The notes beneath the pieces were generated by a model. It did no database searches. It saw only the letters and a program-made list of their open reading frames with translations, and had not been told where the DNA came from. The translations under genes and the position numbers were made by a program. A stretch of DNA of 64,000 nt, from contig NW_021167079.1 in assembly GCF_003711515.1 (NCBI RefSeq), positions 4,474,677 to 4,538,676 of the forward strand, written 5' to 3'. This DNA is from Sodiomyces alkalinus F11 (taxonomy: Eukaryota; Ascomycota; Sordariomycetes; Glomerellales; Plectosphaerellaceae). The stretch's first letter is position 1. Each line of letters starts with the position of its first letter. Of this stretch, positions 20,500 through 33,004 are shown piece by piece.

Positions 20500-23400
20500 A
20501 AAAGCTATATATATAGCCCTTTAGCCTGGTAAAGATAATAAGAATAGCTATAAGAATATCGCTTTTGGAATAAAGGAGGGCATACCTAATACCCTAGGAT
20601 ATATTTTCGTCTATATAAAGAATACTTACTCGGACCTAATTCTCCTTAACTCTAGTTCTATAATAAAAGCGGTGAGTCGTCTATTCGTGCAGAAATACGG
20701 CTTTCTAGTATATAGACTAAATACCCCTTATATAGTATAACTTACGGATAATAAAACTCTACCTATTACGGAGTTTTATCTTCTCCGACTAATAGTCGGA
20801 GGTATCCTAAGCACTATCTAAGCCTTGATTTTAGGTAAAGCGGATAAATAGGATATACTTCTCAGTAAGTAGTAGTACTATCGGGTATAAGTTATTATCG
20901 ATTACTCTCCGGAGACTCTTACAGTAAAAGGCTCTAATAAACACTACGAGCTAGTTCCTATCCACTTAGCCCTTAGTACTACTACGTTAAACTAGATATA
21001 GTATAGCCACGGAAAGTTAAGAATAGACCCCGGCTAAAATATCCTACGGAAGTACCTCCTAAATCGGGTAACACAGATAGTAAGGATTCTAACGATAAGT
21101 AGGATAATAAGATTTTAAGATAATTAGAGGATATATTAGCAGCAGGTCAGGATAAACTTATTAAACGGACTAAGTATTAAATAAAAAGGAAACCAGAGTA
21201 AGTGCTATAAACTAAGTTATAATTACTGGAATAAGTTTAAAGATAGCGGTATTACGAGAAGGAACTATAAAAGGAGGTAATATTATTATTCGTGGTGGAA
21301 GGATATACGTATAGCAAACTTTATAAGTTGTAAGGACTTTTAGTGGTTACTTAAAGAGCTCTAGAAAAGACTCGAGCCGAACGTCTAGTCCCGATTATCT
21401 TCTTTATTATTTATTATAGATTAGAAAGATTTCACTAGAGAATTAAGGATTTAGAAATATAACTATTATTTTTCTAGCTTTACTTTCTTCTAATAAACTT
21501 CTTCTTCGTTTATTACCGTTAATTATAGATAAAGATAATATAAGGGGCTATTTCTATAATTTCGCCCGAGTTAGTAATATATAGACAGACGAAATCGGCC
21601 GATAATATATGGATGCCCGAACTATAGAATAATCCTATACCGGGACCGGATAATCTACCGAGTATAATTCGCTTTTTAAACTAATAGATTAATAAAGAGA
21701 GAGCTTTATAAAACCTCTCTTAGATTCTTTTAACGATAATAAAGGTATAAAAGAGAAATAAGATATCTTCTTCCTAAGCTATATCCCGATATACTACCCC
21801 CGAACCTATACCTTTCAGATTATTATAGAGATAAGTATTAAGATACGAGTTAGGTAATAAATCTATAAAAGATAGATAATACTCGGGCTTAAAAGTCTGG
21901 CAAGATTACGATATAGTAGAGTATCTGCCCCGGATAGAAGTATTTTAACTACGGAACACGGTTACGGAGGGTAAAATAGATTTTCTTAAAGTCTTATTAT
22001 ACGCCCGGAGTTCAATAGCAACTATTATAGAGGACACGGAAGATATTCCTGTAGAGGATAAACTCTATAAGGATCCTAACTAGGCTTATTTTACGCTTAA
22101 AGACTAGGGCGAGGTACTTTTACCTACCGCCTTATCTAGTATCCTAGAACCCTTACCAGAATATCGTTACTCGAAATAATTACCCTAAGTATAAGTTCCA
22201 CTTTATATAGGATTTTTAGAAATTAAGGGGTCCCCTTACCGGTTTAATTTTCTGTATATATTCTAAATTTTAAGCTCTACGCCCTTATCCGAAATCGATT
22301 TATAGTATACTTCTAGTAATATCGATATCGGGAATATAGCCGATACTCTGGATAAAAGAGACCTGGTTAAGACCCTTCTATACACCTACCGCGATGCTTT
22401 TATAATACTACTAGATAATGTTAAAGTTATTTTATAACTTTAATATAAAATCTTATTAAAGGATAATATTAAACCTCCGCCTCAGTAGCGATAATAGAGA
22501 TACGGTAGACGCTAGAGAGACTTTGCTAGAGTAGCGATACCCTAAATAGAATATACTATTATTATTTCTAAAGTAGTTTAGGCTTAGTAGGTAGCTCCGA
22601 TGCTATTCCCCCTAAAGCCTAATATAAAGGACACCTTTAAAGTTATATATAAGTTCAGAATATTTAACGCTGCCTTACTACGACCTGCCTATCTATACTA
22701 TAACCTAGAAACCGACTTAGAATATATTTACTAAGGGCGCCTTATAGTGTATTCTAATTACAATGTTTTTCACAGTTCTTAGGGTATCTAACTCTATCTA
22801 AACACTTATAAACTTTTTATAGTTACTAGTTCGAATAGAGCGTGGCACTATAACCGTGTACTATAAGGGCTTTCCGGTTTGCCGAGTACTTACGCTCGGT
22901 ACGGGGATATAATCTTCGGTAATATCTTTTACGATAATAATAACGCTTCTAGTACCTCCCCGCACTATGCTTACTACCCCTTTATCCTAGGATATATAAA
23001 AGAGCTAGAGTCTAATCTTTTTATCTATATCGACGATTATAATATAGGTAACTATAACTTCTACACTTACTTTATCTACCTATAAGTATACTACTTCCCC
23101 TATATTATATAAGGACCTATTAGCCTTACCCCTAAAAAGTGTTATTTTTTCCTTAATTACCTTAACCCGGTAAGAACGCACGTGTATAGTAGAATGATAC
23201 ATCCCGGATATAAATACCACGATAAATTTCTTAACTTCGCTAGATAGTTTTATAATTAGCCTCCTACCTCTGAGAAAGAGGTATAACCGTTACGGTAGTG
23301 TATACTACCCTTTTATAAGTATATTCCCGGATAGACTGGGTAGAAAGATATTATTAAATTAGTATTCTTCGAGTTTCGACTAACTTTTATACCTCTTGGT

Positions 23401-25550
23401 AAGCTAAGCGTTCGTAAAGAATATATACGGCGACTAAAGCCGATATAGGGTTCGGAATAGGACGATACTCTTTAGCGCTTTTATAAAGCAGTTTAGGATA
23501 ATATTATCCTTAGGGCTTTAGACGATATATAACTTCACGTACTAACTAACACGTTAGACTACAAACTTAGTATTATCTTTATATAGCTCGAAGGCTACCC
23601 TCCGGGTATAGAGATTATGGATAGGAACTAGGATATAGTATGTGTCCTATAGTTTATATCTTTTTAATTAGCGGAGGCAGAACGCTAGTACTCTTTATCT
23701 AAGAAGGACACTCTAACAGTACTAAAAGCATTATAGGAGACCTAGTGGTTAACTATATATAGTCTATTCTCTATTATACTATACTTAGACTACCTTAGTA
23801 TTATTTAGTCTATAAATAAAGTGACCGGAGTTTATAGTAAGCTTCTTAAATAGATCGAGAAATTAACGGAGTTTAATAGTTACTATCTCCACCGCCCTAA
23901 TACTTAGAGGATTATTATGATAGCGGATAGCCTTAGTAGAGTCCTAATATATATATAGGATGAGCTTTATCTATTATAGCGGCGCGAGGTCCCGGAATTC
24001 TCGATAACGGACGGACGACTAAACGTTATCGTGAAGGCTCGGGTTAAGCCATATTCTTTAAAGTTGGGCAGAGAGGCCGAGGTAATACTAAAGACGGATA
24101 GTTACCCCGTTATTAGCCTAGTTATAAGTAGATCCCTATAAGTGATACTACGAGATTTAGAAAAGAGATCTATTCTGCTACCATTAACTAATAACCCCGC
24201 GGATATCCCAGAGATTTCTCCTATATCCGGAATACTAGGATCTCGACGAATAATACAAGACTATTATAAGGCGTATTATACTAGGTCTAGCTAGCTATAG
24301 AAAGAAGAAAAGGGCCACGAAAAGAGTTATCTAATATATAAGTACGAAGTACTATATTTAGGATATATACCTATATAGAATAGAAAAGGACGAGTTATTA
24401 GCAAAGTGTATTCCCTATTAGAATATCGTGACGGTCCTAAGATAATTTCACGATAATAAGGGATATTATATAGAATTAATATTATACTAGTAAACCTTAA
24501 GGGTAGATACTATTTGCCGAACCGAGTTAAGGATCTAATAGATTATATTCGATCCTATATAGCGTGTTAATAAATTGGCCCGAGGATCCTAAAACTACTA
24601 CTAGGATAAGTAGTAGTATCCCGATTATTTAAGCTAGTTAGGATAGACTTTATAGACCCGATAAGCCTACCTTTAGTCAATAGATATAAATATATCTTAG
24701 TACTAATCGACTATATAATAAGGTTTATACTATTATACGCCACGGGAAAAGCGGATACCCTTTCGGTATATAAGGCTTTATAGGAGAGCATAGTACTAGT
24801 ATTTAGATACCTAAAGTTCTTTTATTCCGATAATAGATCCTATTTTAAGAACGCGTTTATAAAGGCCGTCTCCTAATATAACGGTACCTTTATAAGTTTC
24901 GGACTAATATTATATCTAAGCTTAGCTAGGTTACCTAAAAGTGCGGTAAAACTAGTAAAGGTATAGATAAAAAAGTATACTATAATATAATTATTAGATA
25001 GTGTACGATGCGGCGATATATTAAGATAGTACCGGGAGATACTAAGTATATTATAGAAGATTAATGCGAGGTATACCTCCTTAATCGGAATATCTCTAGC
25101 TAAGGCGATATTAGGCTTCTTAACTTCTTACGGCGATAACGCCGCGGATCTAGAGGATAAGGATATCGCTTAGACTTAAGCCTTCCGAGATAACGGGGAG
25201 GTAATGCTAATATCGGCATTAAAGGGTATATACTCCGAAGAGATATATAATACTTAACTACTAAGGATATTAGAGCTAACCGAATCCTTAGAATTAATAC
25301 TAGATCTAAACGGATTTCGATACTATACTATATTAGACGTTATAATAAAGACCCGAGAGGAGGGACACGAAAGAATTAATAGGTTTAATATAAGGGTATA
25401 AAAAAAGGATAAGATTAAACTCGTAAAAGTTAACTACCGTTTTCGAGAAAATATATATATTTAGGAATTAGCGGATAAAAAAGTAAAGTCTACCTTAAAG
25501 TTTTACCCGACTTAATTAGGGCTATTCCGAATTTCAAGTTAAGCGTTGGA
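20500..25550 (+). pseudogene. gypsy pol remnant (protease, RT, RNase H, integrase)
   Basis: Reading with stops gives, in order: a protease active-site region (SDLILLNSSS near 20640, Asp changed to Asn); reverse transcriptase (GLSGLPSTYARYGDI near 22870, YIDD at 23024-23040); an integrase zinc-binding part near 24500; and the integrase core, with Asp in RIDFIDPI (24645), Asp in YSDN (24829) and Lys in place of the catalytic Glu (LPKSAVK, about 24937). A post-integrase tail (ELADKK...TLKFYPT) lies near 25460. RT before integrase defines the gypsy order. It is not functional. Confidence 0.8.
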
Positions 25551-25897
25551 TATCACTTAGTAGGTAATTACTTAGCTAAATAGACCGCTATGTGATATAT
25601 ATAAGGATTAATACTAAAAGATATATACAAACTACCTAAAGCCGGTTATATTAAGACCTAAACACTTAATTAATTATTAATAGGATATTACTCTAGAAGG
25701 TATAGATCTAAAGACCGCGAAGGCTATAGATAGGATACGCAAGAGGTTATTTAATTTAAGAGTGATACCCGCGTACTACACTTTCCGACTATAGTAAGAG
25801 GAATAAAGGAGACACGGTAGCTACCTTTTAGTGGGAGGACGTGTAGTGATATTTAGTGGAAAGGATAGCGATCGAGATTACGGATATAGCTTAGGTA

Positions 25898-26101
25898 TAT
25901 CGAATAGACCATAGTCTTTTCGGTTACGTAATAGGCCGGATTGCTAAGAGTATAATCCGGGTAGACGCTTATAGAATCTGTACTATATAAAATAGGGTGG
26001 TAGCGATTCCCTGACGGTCTTTACACGGTCATACTAGTATATAATTACCTTAATTAATCTTGACCTATTTTATGACGATTTCGACTTTGCTTTATTTAAT
26101 A
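25898..26101 (+). repeat. 5' LTR of the copia element (204 bp)
   Basis: Direct repeat of 31337-31532. Differences are mostly transitions, plus one 8-bp length difference (the tagtatataat stretch near 26035 is shorter in the 3' copy). Confidence 0.9.
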
Positions 26102-26149
26102 ATTAAGAGTCTTACTTACTAAGTGAATAACCTACCCTTTATTTTTACC

Positions 26150-29100
26150 TTTACTACTACCGAGTTAAGAAGCTATCTAGCCGCGCCGATATAGCGTGTT
26201 AATCTATAAATAACCATTAAAATATCGGAATACTAGCTAGTCACCTATCAAATCTATCGCGATTAGGAGCTCTAGCGTAGCCACTACGAAGCTACGGCCG
26301 TTAATAATAAAGTCTAGGAACATCTACGCCCTGATAATTCTATTCCCCCTCCTTAAAAGCCTCTTTTACCTATCTACGGTATATTCTAAGCGTTAAACGT
26401 AGTTGTCTAAGCAGGTGCCACGCCTACGCAGTTTATAGACCTAATAGCCGGTGGTTAGCGCGCCTACGAATCTACGATATAGCGCTAGAAGATATAGAGA
26501 GATAATCACTATAAGTACGCAAAAGATATTAACGCCGTACTAATATAGTAGACTAATACTATTAATAAAAGTCGTAAGCTGCTCCTGCGTAACGCTACGC
26601 CTTAAGGGGTATATAAAGCTATTTAATACGATGCCGCTTACTACGTGACTACGCGCCACGTAGATATCTATAAAGAGTATAACGAACACGTCTGTACTAC
26701 TCCGAATAGCCTTAAGAAACTGCAGGAGTGGTTAGTAAGATAGCAGGAACTATTAAAGCACCTCGAAGAGGTTAAATCGATACCCGTAACGTATATTTAG
26801 GTGGCAGATTTCTTTAGGGGTATCCGTAGTATAGCTAGCTATAACTAGACCGAGGTAGAGGGACGTCTCCTCGATAAGGAAGTAGTCTAACCCAAGGATC
26901 TTTATACCCTTAGATAACGATATATCGAGACTAGACTTAAAGACTAAGGAAAGTGCGGTAACCATCGCGTTATAGTATTCTCTGCACTGTATACTAGAAG
27001 CGAAGAGGGTGAAGATACCTTAGAGACCACGGCTAAGCCTAAAAGGAAGGGCGGCCGTGGGAAGAATAAAGCTAAGAATCCCACTACCGCCGCATTTATA
27101 GCTATACCTTCTATTACTTTAACTAACCGCTCTTCTTCTAAAAGACGTTAATTTGCCCTGCGATAAGGGGAACCCTGCCGCGTATATACTATGCCTAGTT
27201 ATAATATTAACGCCTGCTACTACTTATTCCCGGAAATAGTAACGGACGGTTAGATTATATACGATAGTATTAAAATAACCGTCTAATAGATCCTTAAATA
27301 CGACCCCGTGATACGCGCGGAAGTAAAAGAACTACGTGCTATAAAGAAGGTGAAGAAGGATATAGGCCAGGACTCTATATAGCTTAAAGAAGCGTGACTT
27401 AACTATAGTATCGTCCGTAGCGGTGTGTTTTACGCCGCTACCTTTACGGCTAGCACTACTACTAGCTACCCTCTTTAACCCTCTACTATCCTAGATTCCG
27501 GCGTTACTATTTATATTTTTAACGAATTTTCCCGTTTTTCTGATTTTATACCCACTACGTAGGGAGACTACGTAGTCGTAGGCAGCTTATCGCTGCCTAT
27601 TAAAGGTTACAGTAACGTGACCGTGAGATTAAACAGACTAATAGGAGGCCTGGACTTTAGGCTCTTAAACATCGTATACTACGCAGATTTTACTTATAAT
27701 TTAATCTTAAACTAGCGGTTACGACTACGAGGATACTAGTAGGATTAGAAGCCACTAAATAACTGCCTTTAATGTGTCGATAAATCTATACTATACTAGC
27801 TAAGTCATCACTTCGATTAGACCGTTATTAAGTACGTGCCCTATAATTCTAACCACTCTACGGCTACTTTTCTAGGCTCTTCTTCGTCGTCTTCTACCCG
27901 AAAAGCCGTCTATAAATCAACGATACGTTATCAAAGCATTATAGAGGGCATCTTATGATATGTACGGCTAGGGCATGCTGGCCCTAAGCCTCTTAGGCAC
28001 CTAGAAAAACAGACGTAGGGGGTTAAGATTAAGGGACTAGTAACTATCGACTATAAGGCCTATAAGCTTATAAAAATAAAACAGTATATTAGTAAGTGCC
28101 CTCGAACTATACCTATCTACGTAAGGGAATAGTAGGCGATTAATTTCACGGATTTTAACTAAACGTCCGACAGGAACTCAAGGTTTATATTTTTCACCGA
28201 CCATTATAGTGGTTTTATAGCCACTTACATTATAAAGAGTAAGCTAGTAGCAGATATCCTTATAATAATTAAGGAATTCCTCGCTTAAGTAGACCGTTAA
28301 TTAGATTATAAGATACGCGTTTTCGAGGCTAATAATAAGCTAACTTAATCTAATAATATCACTCTCTTACTGTGCGAGGAGGGCATTCTATTAGAGGTAT
28401 CTACTACCAATACTTAAGTATAGAACGGGGGTGCCGAATACGCTACTACCGTGGTGATTTCAAAAGGTTATACGATAAATATCCACGCAAAGCTGCCACT
28501 GTTTATATAGCCTAAGACCATTCCCATAGCTACGTACGTCTATAACCACACGCTACGAAGGCAGCATAATAAGGAGTAAAAGACGCTATACGAGGTCCTC
28601 TTTAAAAGGAAGCCGATTTTATTATATCTTCGAGCCTATAGTTATAAGGCGTATACGATAACTAAGGATACCTAAAAGGGCGCTAATAAGCCATTAAATC
28701 GTATCGCTCCTTATACCTATATCGGCTACCTTATCGGCTACGATTCCACTAATATCTTCCGTATCTAGGTGCTAGGCCGGCGCCGCTACCATATTATTCG
28801 CACGCGCGATATAGATTTTAACGAATATACCTTTTTTAACGACGAAACCAACGCCTTTAAGGACGACCTGCGTTAATTAACCGAGGAGTAACTAGAAGAC
28901 CTAAGTAGTTAGATCGAGCAGGAGAAGGCTAGAGATTTATATTCGTTTATAGACATATAAGCTAAGGACTTCCCTTTTTATATAACTGCTTATTTTGAAC
29001 TTAACCCTTTACCGGGGCTAGTTCCCCCCGGATCTCTTTCCTTAACGGTGTTACTGCCGTTAAGGTTATAGTCCGTAATACCCGGCCGTAAAGGGGTGGA

Positions 29101-31320
29101 GGAGGCTATCTTAAGTCTAGGAAGATAAGATTTAGATCACGAACCGTGTAATTTAGCTAGTATAACATTTAATCGCCGTCTATAGCAGCCTATAAATCTA
29201 TAGCTTTCCACTCTACCGATAACCCCGTTATCGGTTATAGCGTTAATAATAGCCGTGATCTTAGGAAATTATCGTGAAGTACCTACGGCTATAGGCTTTC
29301 TCGTGGATAGAGGAACACGATACCACAATATCTCTATAGCAACGGCTATAAGGCTCCTTATAGAGAGAGGAGCGCGCCCTAACCGGTAAGGAGATAGCTG
29401 GAAAAAAGACTATTAGATGGTAGCGTTTAACGCTAGCCGTTACACCCCGGATATATATATATTAAATAGGACTCCGCTAACTAAATTACGGTTAAAAAGA
29501 ACTACGCCTTTAACGCTATAGCGGCGTTTATCGTTATTACTCGAACCTATAGCCCTGATAGCTACCTCGGGAAATATAACCCCGGCGGCTACGAAGATCT
29601 ATTATAAAGACCTCCCTCCTCCTCCGAAAAACCCTCGCGATATACCCTTACACCCTTATGGCCACCTATTCCGATAGGTATAGGAAGACTACTTACGGAG
29701 CCACGAGGAGATAGGGTTGTGGATACGGGTGCCGGCGTCCGTAGCAGATAGAAATCAGGTTCTTAATTCGATATGGATGATAATATACAAATCCGATAAG
29801 TATAGGTTTCTATATAAATATAAGGTAAGGCTCGTAGTGCCAGGAGATTAGCAGTATTAATTCTCGCTTAAGGAGATATATATAATAACTTTAGCCGGGA
29901 GGTTATTCCGCGCGTTAATAGCTATCGCCGCCTATTTTAACCTTACGCTATTATAATGCGATATTATAAACGCGTTTATATACTCGCCCCTCCCCTATAA
30001 TATCTTTATATACCCGCCGCCAGGTTTTCTAGCCCCTAGGAGCTATTTACACCTGAAAAAGGCGTTATATAGGCTTAAGGAGTCCCTATTGCTATAGTAA
30101 AAGCACTTTTCGGCTATCCTTTTAGCGGACGGTTTTTAGATAGTGCCGTACGAACCGTGTTATTTTCTGCGTCGCGGTTTAATTCTATTTTTCTACGTTA
30201 ACGATATCGTTATTACTTATAAGGAATAAGATAAGGTACAGATAAAGCAGACTATTAATAACCTACAACGCCACTATAACCTATAAGGTAGCGATCCTTT
30301 ATAGCGGTTCCTTAGTATTAAGGTTATTCGCGACCGTGCCGCCCGTAAAATCTAGCTATTATAACGCGACTATACTACTAAGTTAGAACGCCTATTAAAG
30401 CCGAATAGTAAGAATAGCAGTAACTATCGCCTAACGCACCTAATTAAGGTTATAGAATTACTGCCCTATTCAGGGACCTTAACTAATATTAAAAGCTATT
30501 AACGGAAGATATAATCTATACTATATATAGCAGTGGTATCGCGGCTAGATATCGCTTTTATAGTATTAAGGCTATACCATTTTAATATCAATCCAGGGCC
30601 TATATACTATAAGGCCGCCGATTATCTAATCCTTTATCTAATTAATAGCTAAACATTTACGTTAGAACTAAGGAGTAGCGATACTATCGAAATTTATACT
30701 AATACCTTATTTACCGATAATACCCTCAATTATAAGAGTAGCTAAGCGTACGTAATACGCTTATTTAGCGGCATAATCATGTGGCGCGCTAATAAGTAGG
30801 ATACGGTCACGACGTTAATAACGGAAGCAAAGCTATTAGCGTTAGTATAAGGTATAAAAGAGGGTATCTTTATATAACGCCTATTACTTAGTATAGGAGT
30901 GGAATTTAACGATCCGGAATTAAGGATCCTATACGATAATAACTAAACGATTCGGTTAGTTAATTAAGAGATTCGCACGTTAATAACGCGCCTCCACTAT
31001 ATCAATATCCACGGCTACTAGTTACGATAAGTAAAGTAATAAGGCTAAATATATATAATATATGTGGCGAGCGCGGAAATAGTCGTAGACGGATTAATAA
31101 AGGTATTATACGGCGAGAAAATTAAGATATTTAGGTCCTAGGTAGGAGTAATAGATTTACGGGAACGGCTATAGTAAAAATAGCTGGAGGAAGTCCGGAT
31201 AAAGTATTTAGAGAACCTAGAGGATGAATTTAAGGGCGGATATAGCGAAGAGATTATATAGGTTATATGCCTAGTATATCTGCCGGTTACGAATAGCTTT
31301 AATCGCCTAACTAACATTTA
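26150..31320 (+). pseudogene. copia gag-pol remnant
   Basis: Stop-ridden reading. The protease region TILDSGVTIYIFN is near 27490, and the pre-integrase motif RLGHAGPKPLRHLEKQT near 27965. The integrase core has FFTDHYSGF near 28195 and QNGGAEYA near 28425. Reverse transcriptase shows CDIINAFIYSPL near 29960 and FYVNDIVI near 30190, where the first Asp of YVDD is now Asn (AAC at 30200-30202). RNase H remnants (TEAKLLALV) are near 30820. The order PR-IN-RT-RH is that of copia elements. The damage is of the C-to-T / G-to-A kind. Confidence 0.85.
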
Positions 31321-31336
31321 GAGCGATTAAGGGGTA

Positions 31337-31532
31337 TATCGAATAGACTATAGTCTTTTTGGTTATGTAACGGGCCGGATTACTAAGAGCATAATCCGGG
31401 TAAACGCTTACAGAATCTACACTATATAAAATACGGTAGCAGCGATTCCCTAACGGTCCTTACACGGTCACACTATTGCCTTAATTAATCTTGACCTTTT
31501 TTGTGACGATTTCGACTACGCTTTATTTAATA
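31337..31532 (+). repeat. 3' LTR of the copia element (196 bp)
   Basis: Matches 25898-26101, ends TTTAATA, and is followed directly by the target duplication AGGTA. Confidence 0.9.
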
Positions 31533-31582
31533 AGGTATAGTTCTTAAGCTTAGGGATAAGCTTAGTATAAAGTTAGGCAGGC

Positions 31583-31709
31583 TAAGAGGTGGGTTACGTA
31601 ACCTGCCTTTATATAGAAAGCTTTTACTAGCTTCTCCTATAGCCTAGGGTAGCGGCCAGCTTCTTCCTTATATATAGATATCCATACCACATATACGACG
31701 ATTATCTCA
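31583..31709 (+). repeat. 3' LTR of the gypsy element
   Basis: Matches 17106-17232 base for base in length. It ends CA at 31708-31709, only about 130 bp upstream of the rtf2 start codon. Confidence 0.9.
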
Positions 31710-31838
31710 CACCACAGTATCGCCTCCAGACACATCATGCCAGCCTGCGTCTATCAACGGGTTTAACTCTTGACGAGGTCGAATTTTAAATCGACGCCTG
31801 GCAGTGTTTGACAATTGTCCAAATCATCTTTTGCCATC

Positions 31839-32693
31839 ATGGGCAATGATGGCGGCTCCATCCCCAAGCGACGGGAGCTGGTCAAATCGGCCGCTCGCGC
31901 TCTCACCATCAGCGAGATGAAAGCCAACGCCCACGAATCCCTCGGCCACGCTTGGGCTCACGATCCGCTCACCAACGAACGGCTCGACATGGACAACATC
32001 GTCTCCGACTGGCGCGGTCGTCTCTACAACTACGAGACCATCCTCAAATCACTCATGCCTTCCGACGAGCACCCGTCAGCGGACGCTCCCCACGACCCGT
32101 CTACCGATGGCTACGCCGGCCTAACCTTCGCATCCACAGGGATCCGATCGCTGCGCGACATTGTCAAGCTCAAGCTCACACGGTCTGGCGACAAGGGGAA
32201 AGACGTGCGGATCTGCCCCATATCGCTCAAGGAGCTCGGGCCGGCTACGAAGGCCGTCTACCTAGTCCCCTGCGGCCACGTCTTCGCAGAGCTGGCGATT
32301 AGGGAAATCCGAGAAGAACTGTGCCCCGAGTGCAGCGAGCCTTTCAAGAGCGAAAACGTCGTGCCCATACTACCGGGCGACGAGGCGGACCTCAAGAAGC
32401 TAGTGCGGCGTATGGATGACCTCCGCGCTGCTGGTCTCACCCACGCATTGAAGAAGGACAAGTCGGCGGGTAAGAAAAAGCGCAAGGCGAAGGACAATGC
32501 GGAGGGCGAGAATGGGAAGAGCTCGTCGGCAGAGAAACGGCAAGCCACGGAGGAGGCGGTCAAGTCTGCCAAAAAGGAGGCGCCGAGCAGGACGAGCGGG
32601 ATCAATAACCCCCTTGCGGCATCACTGACGGCCAAGGTGATGGCCGAACAAGAGGAGATAAGCAAAAGACGGAAATTGGTAGCCAGAGCATGA
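31839..32693 (+). CDS. rtf2: Rtf2-family protein (replication termination factor 2), 284 aa
   Basis: A single exon. The start at 31839 is chosen because the protein then opens with MGNDGGSIPKRRELVK, the near-invariant Rtf2 N-terminus; an upstream in-frame TTG is not needed. The Rtf2 C2HC2 RING-like part is at about residues 125-175 (CPISLKELGP, VPCGHVFAELAI, LCPECSEPF). The C-terminal third is basic and low-complexity (KKKRKAKDN). In fission yeast Rtf2 acts at replication barriers, and more widely the family is tied to splicing and fork restart. The promoter side is abutted by the gypsy 3' LTR. Confidence 0.93.
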   Translation: MGNDGGSIPKRRELVKSAARALTISEMKANAHESLGHAWAHDPLTNERLDMDNIVSDWRGRLYNYETILKSLMPSDEHPSADAPHDPSTDGYAGLTFASTGIRSLRDIVKLKLTRSGDKGKDVRICPISLKELGPATKAVYLVPCGHVFAELAIREIREELCPECSEPFKSENVVPILPGDEADLKKLVRRMDDLRAAGLTHALKKDKSAGKKKRKAKDNAEGENGKSSSAEKRQATEEAVKSAKKEAPSRTSGINNPLAASLTAKVMAEQEEISKRRKLVARA

Positions 32694-33004
32694 AAGGTAA
32701 TTTGCTCAACTTGTGACGGGATATGACTGAGATGATGCAGACGTGTAAGATCAGAAAATAAGTCACTGATACCCTTTTTTGATTTGGACAAACGGTGGTT
32801 TTTTTTTTTTCCCTTCTGGAAAATGCAAGTGCAAACTGTGTTGTGTTAGGTGTTGGGTGTTAGATATTCGTTGCCTCCCAAGGCAATTCCAATTCGCTAT
32901 GCATCTCGAGCTTTACACACGCCCCCCATGCTACGACGCCGGCTCCCTCAATACAATATTTACACCGCCCACGTATCGAGACTCCCCATTTTTATCCAAC
33001 TCAC

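Larger units (their letters stand above)
25898..31532 (+). mobile_element. Ty1/copia LTR retrotransposon, RIP-mutated, nested in the gypsy element
   Basis: The element is flanked by a perfect 5-bp duplication AGGTA (25893-25897 and 31533-31537). LTRs begin TATCGAATAGAC (TG changed to TA) and end TTTAATA. A purine tract AAGGGG precedes the 3' LTR. Internal remnants run protease, integrase, reverse transcriptase, RNase H, the copia order. Length is 5635 bp, typical of the group. It inserted into the 3' part of the gypsy element, so it is the younger of the two. Confidence 0.92.
17106..31709 (+). mobile_element. Ty3/gypsy LTR retrotransposon, RIP-mutated, split by a copia insertion
   Basis: Two 127-bp direct repeats bound the element. 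Inside, remnants follow the gypsy order on the plus strand: gag with zinc knuckle (about 19450), protease (about 20640), reverse transcriptase with YIDD (about 23024-23040), then integrase (about 24490-25000). Stops occur throughout, CpA and TpG are nearly absent, and CpG is kept, the pattern of RIP. Removing the nested copia element and one target duplication leaves about 8.96 kb. A clean target-site duplication was not found: TCGCC abuts the 5' LTR and recurs 10 bp past the 3' LTR. It lies between the divergent TOR and rtf2 genes. Confidence 0.9.

Noticed and set aside
22879..23085. 68-codon open frame called as a gene
   Set aside because: It is the reverse-transcriptase segment around the YIDD box of the RIPped gypsy element, not a separate gene.
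17101..31724. TCGCC as target-site duplication of the gypsy element
   Set aside because: It abuts the 5' LTR but is 10 bp away from the 3' LTR end, so it is not a true duplication unless extra bases were added. Left open.
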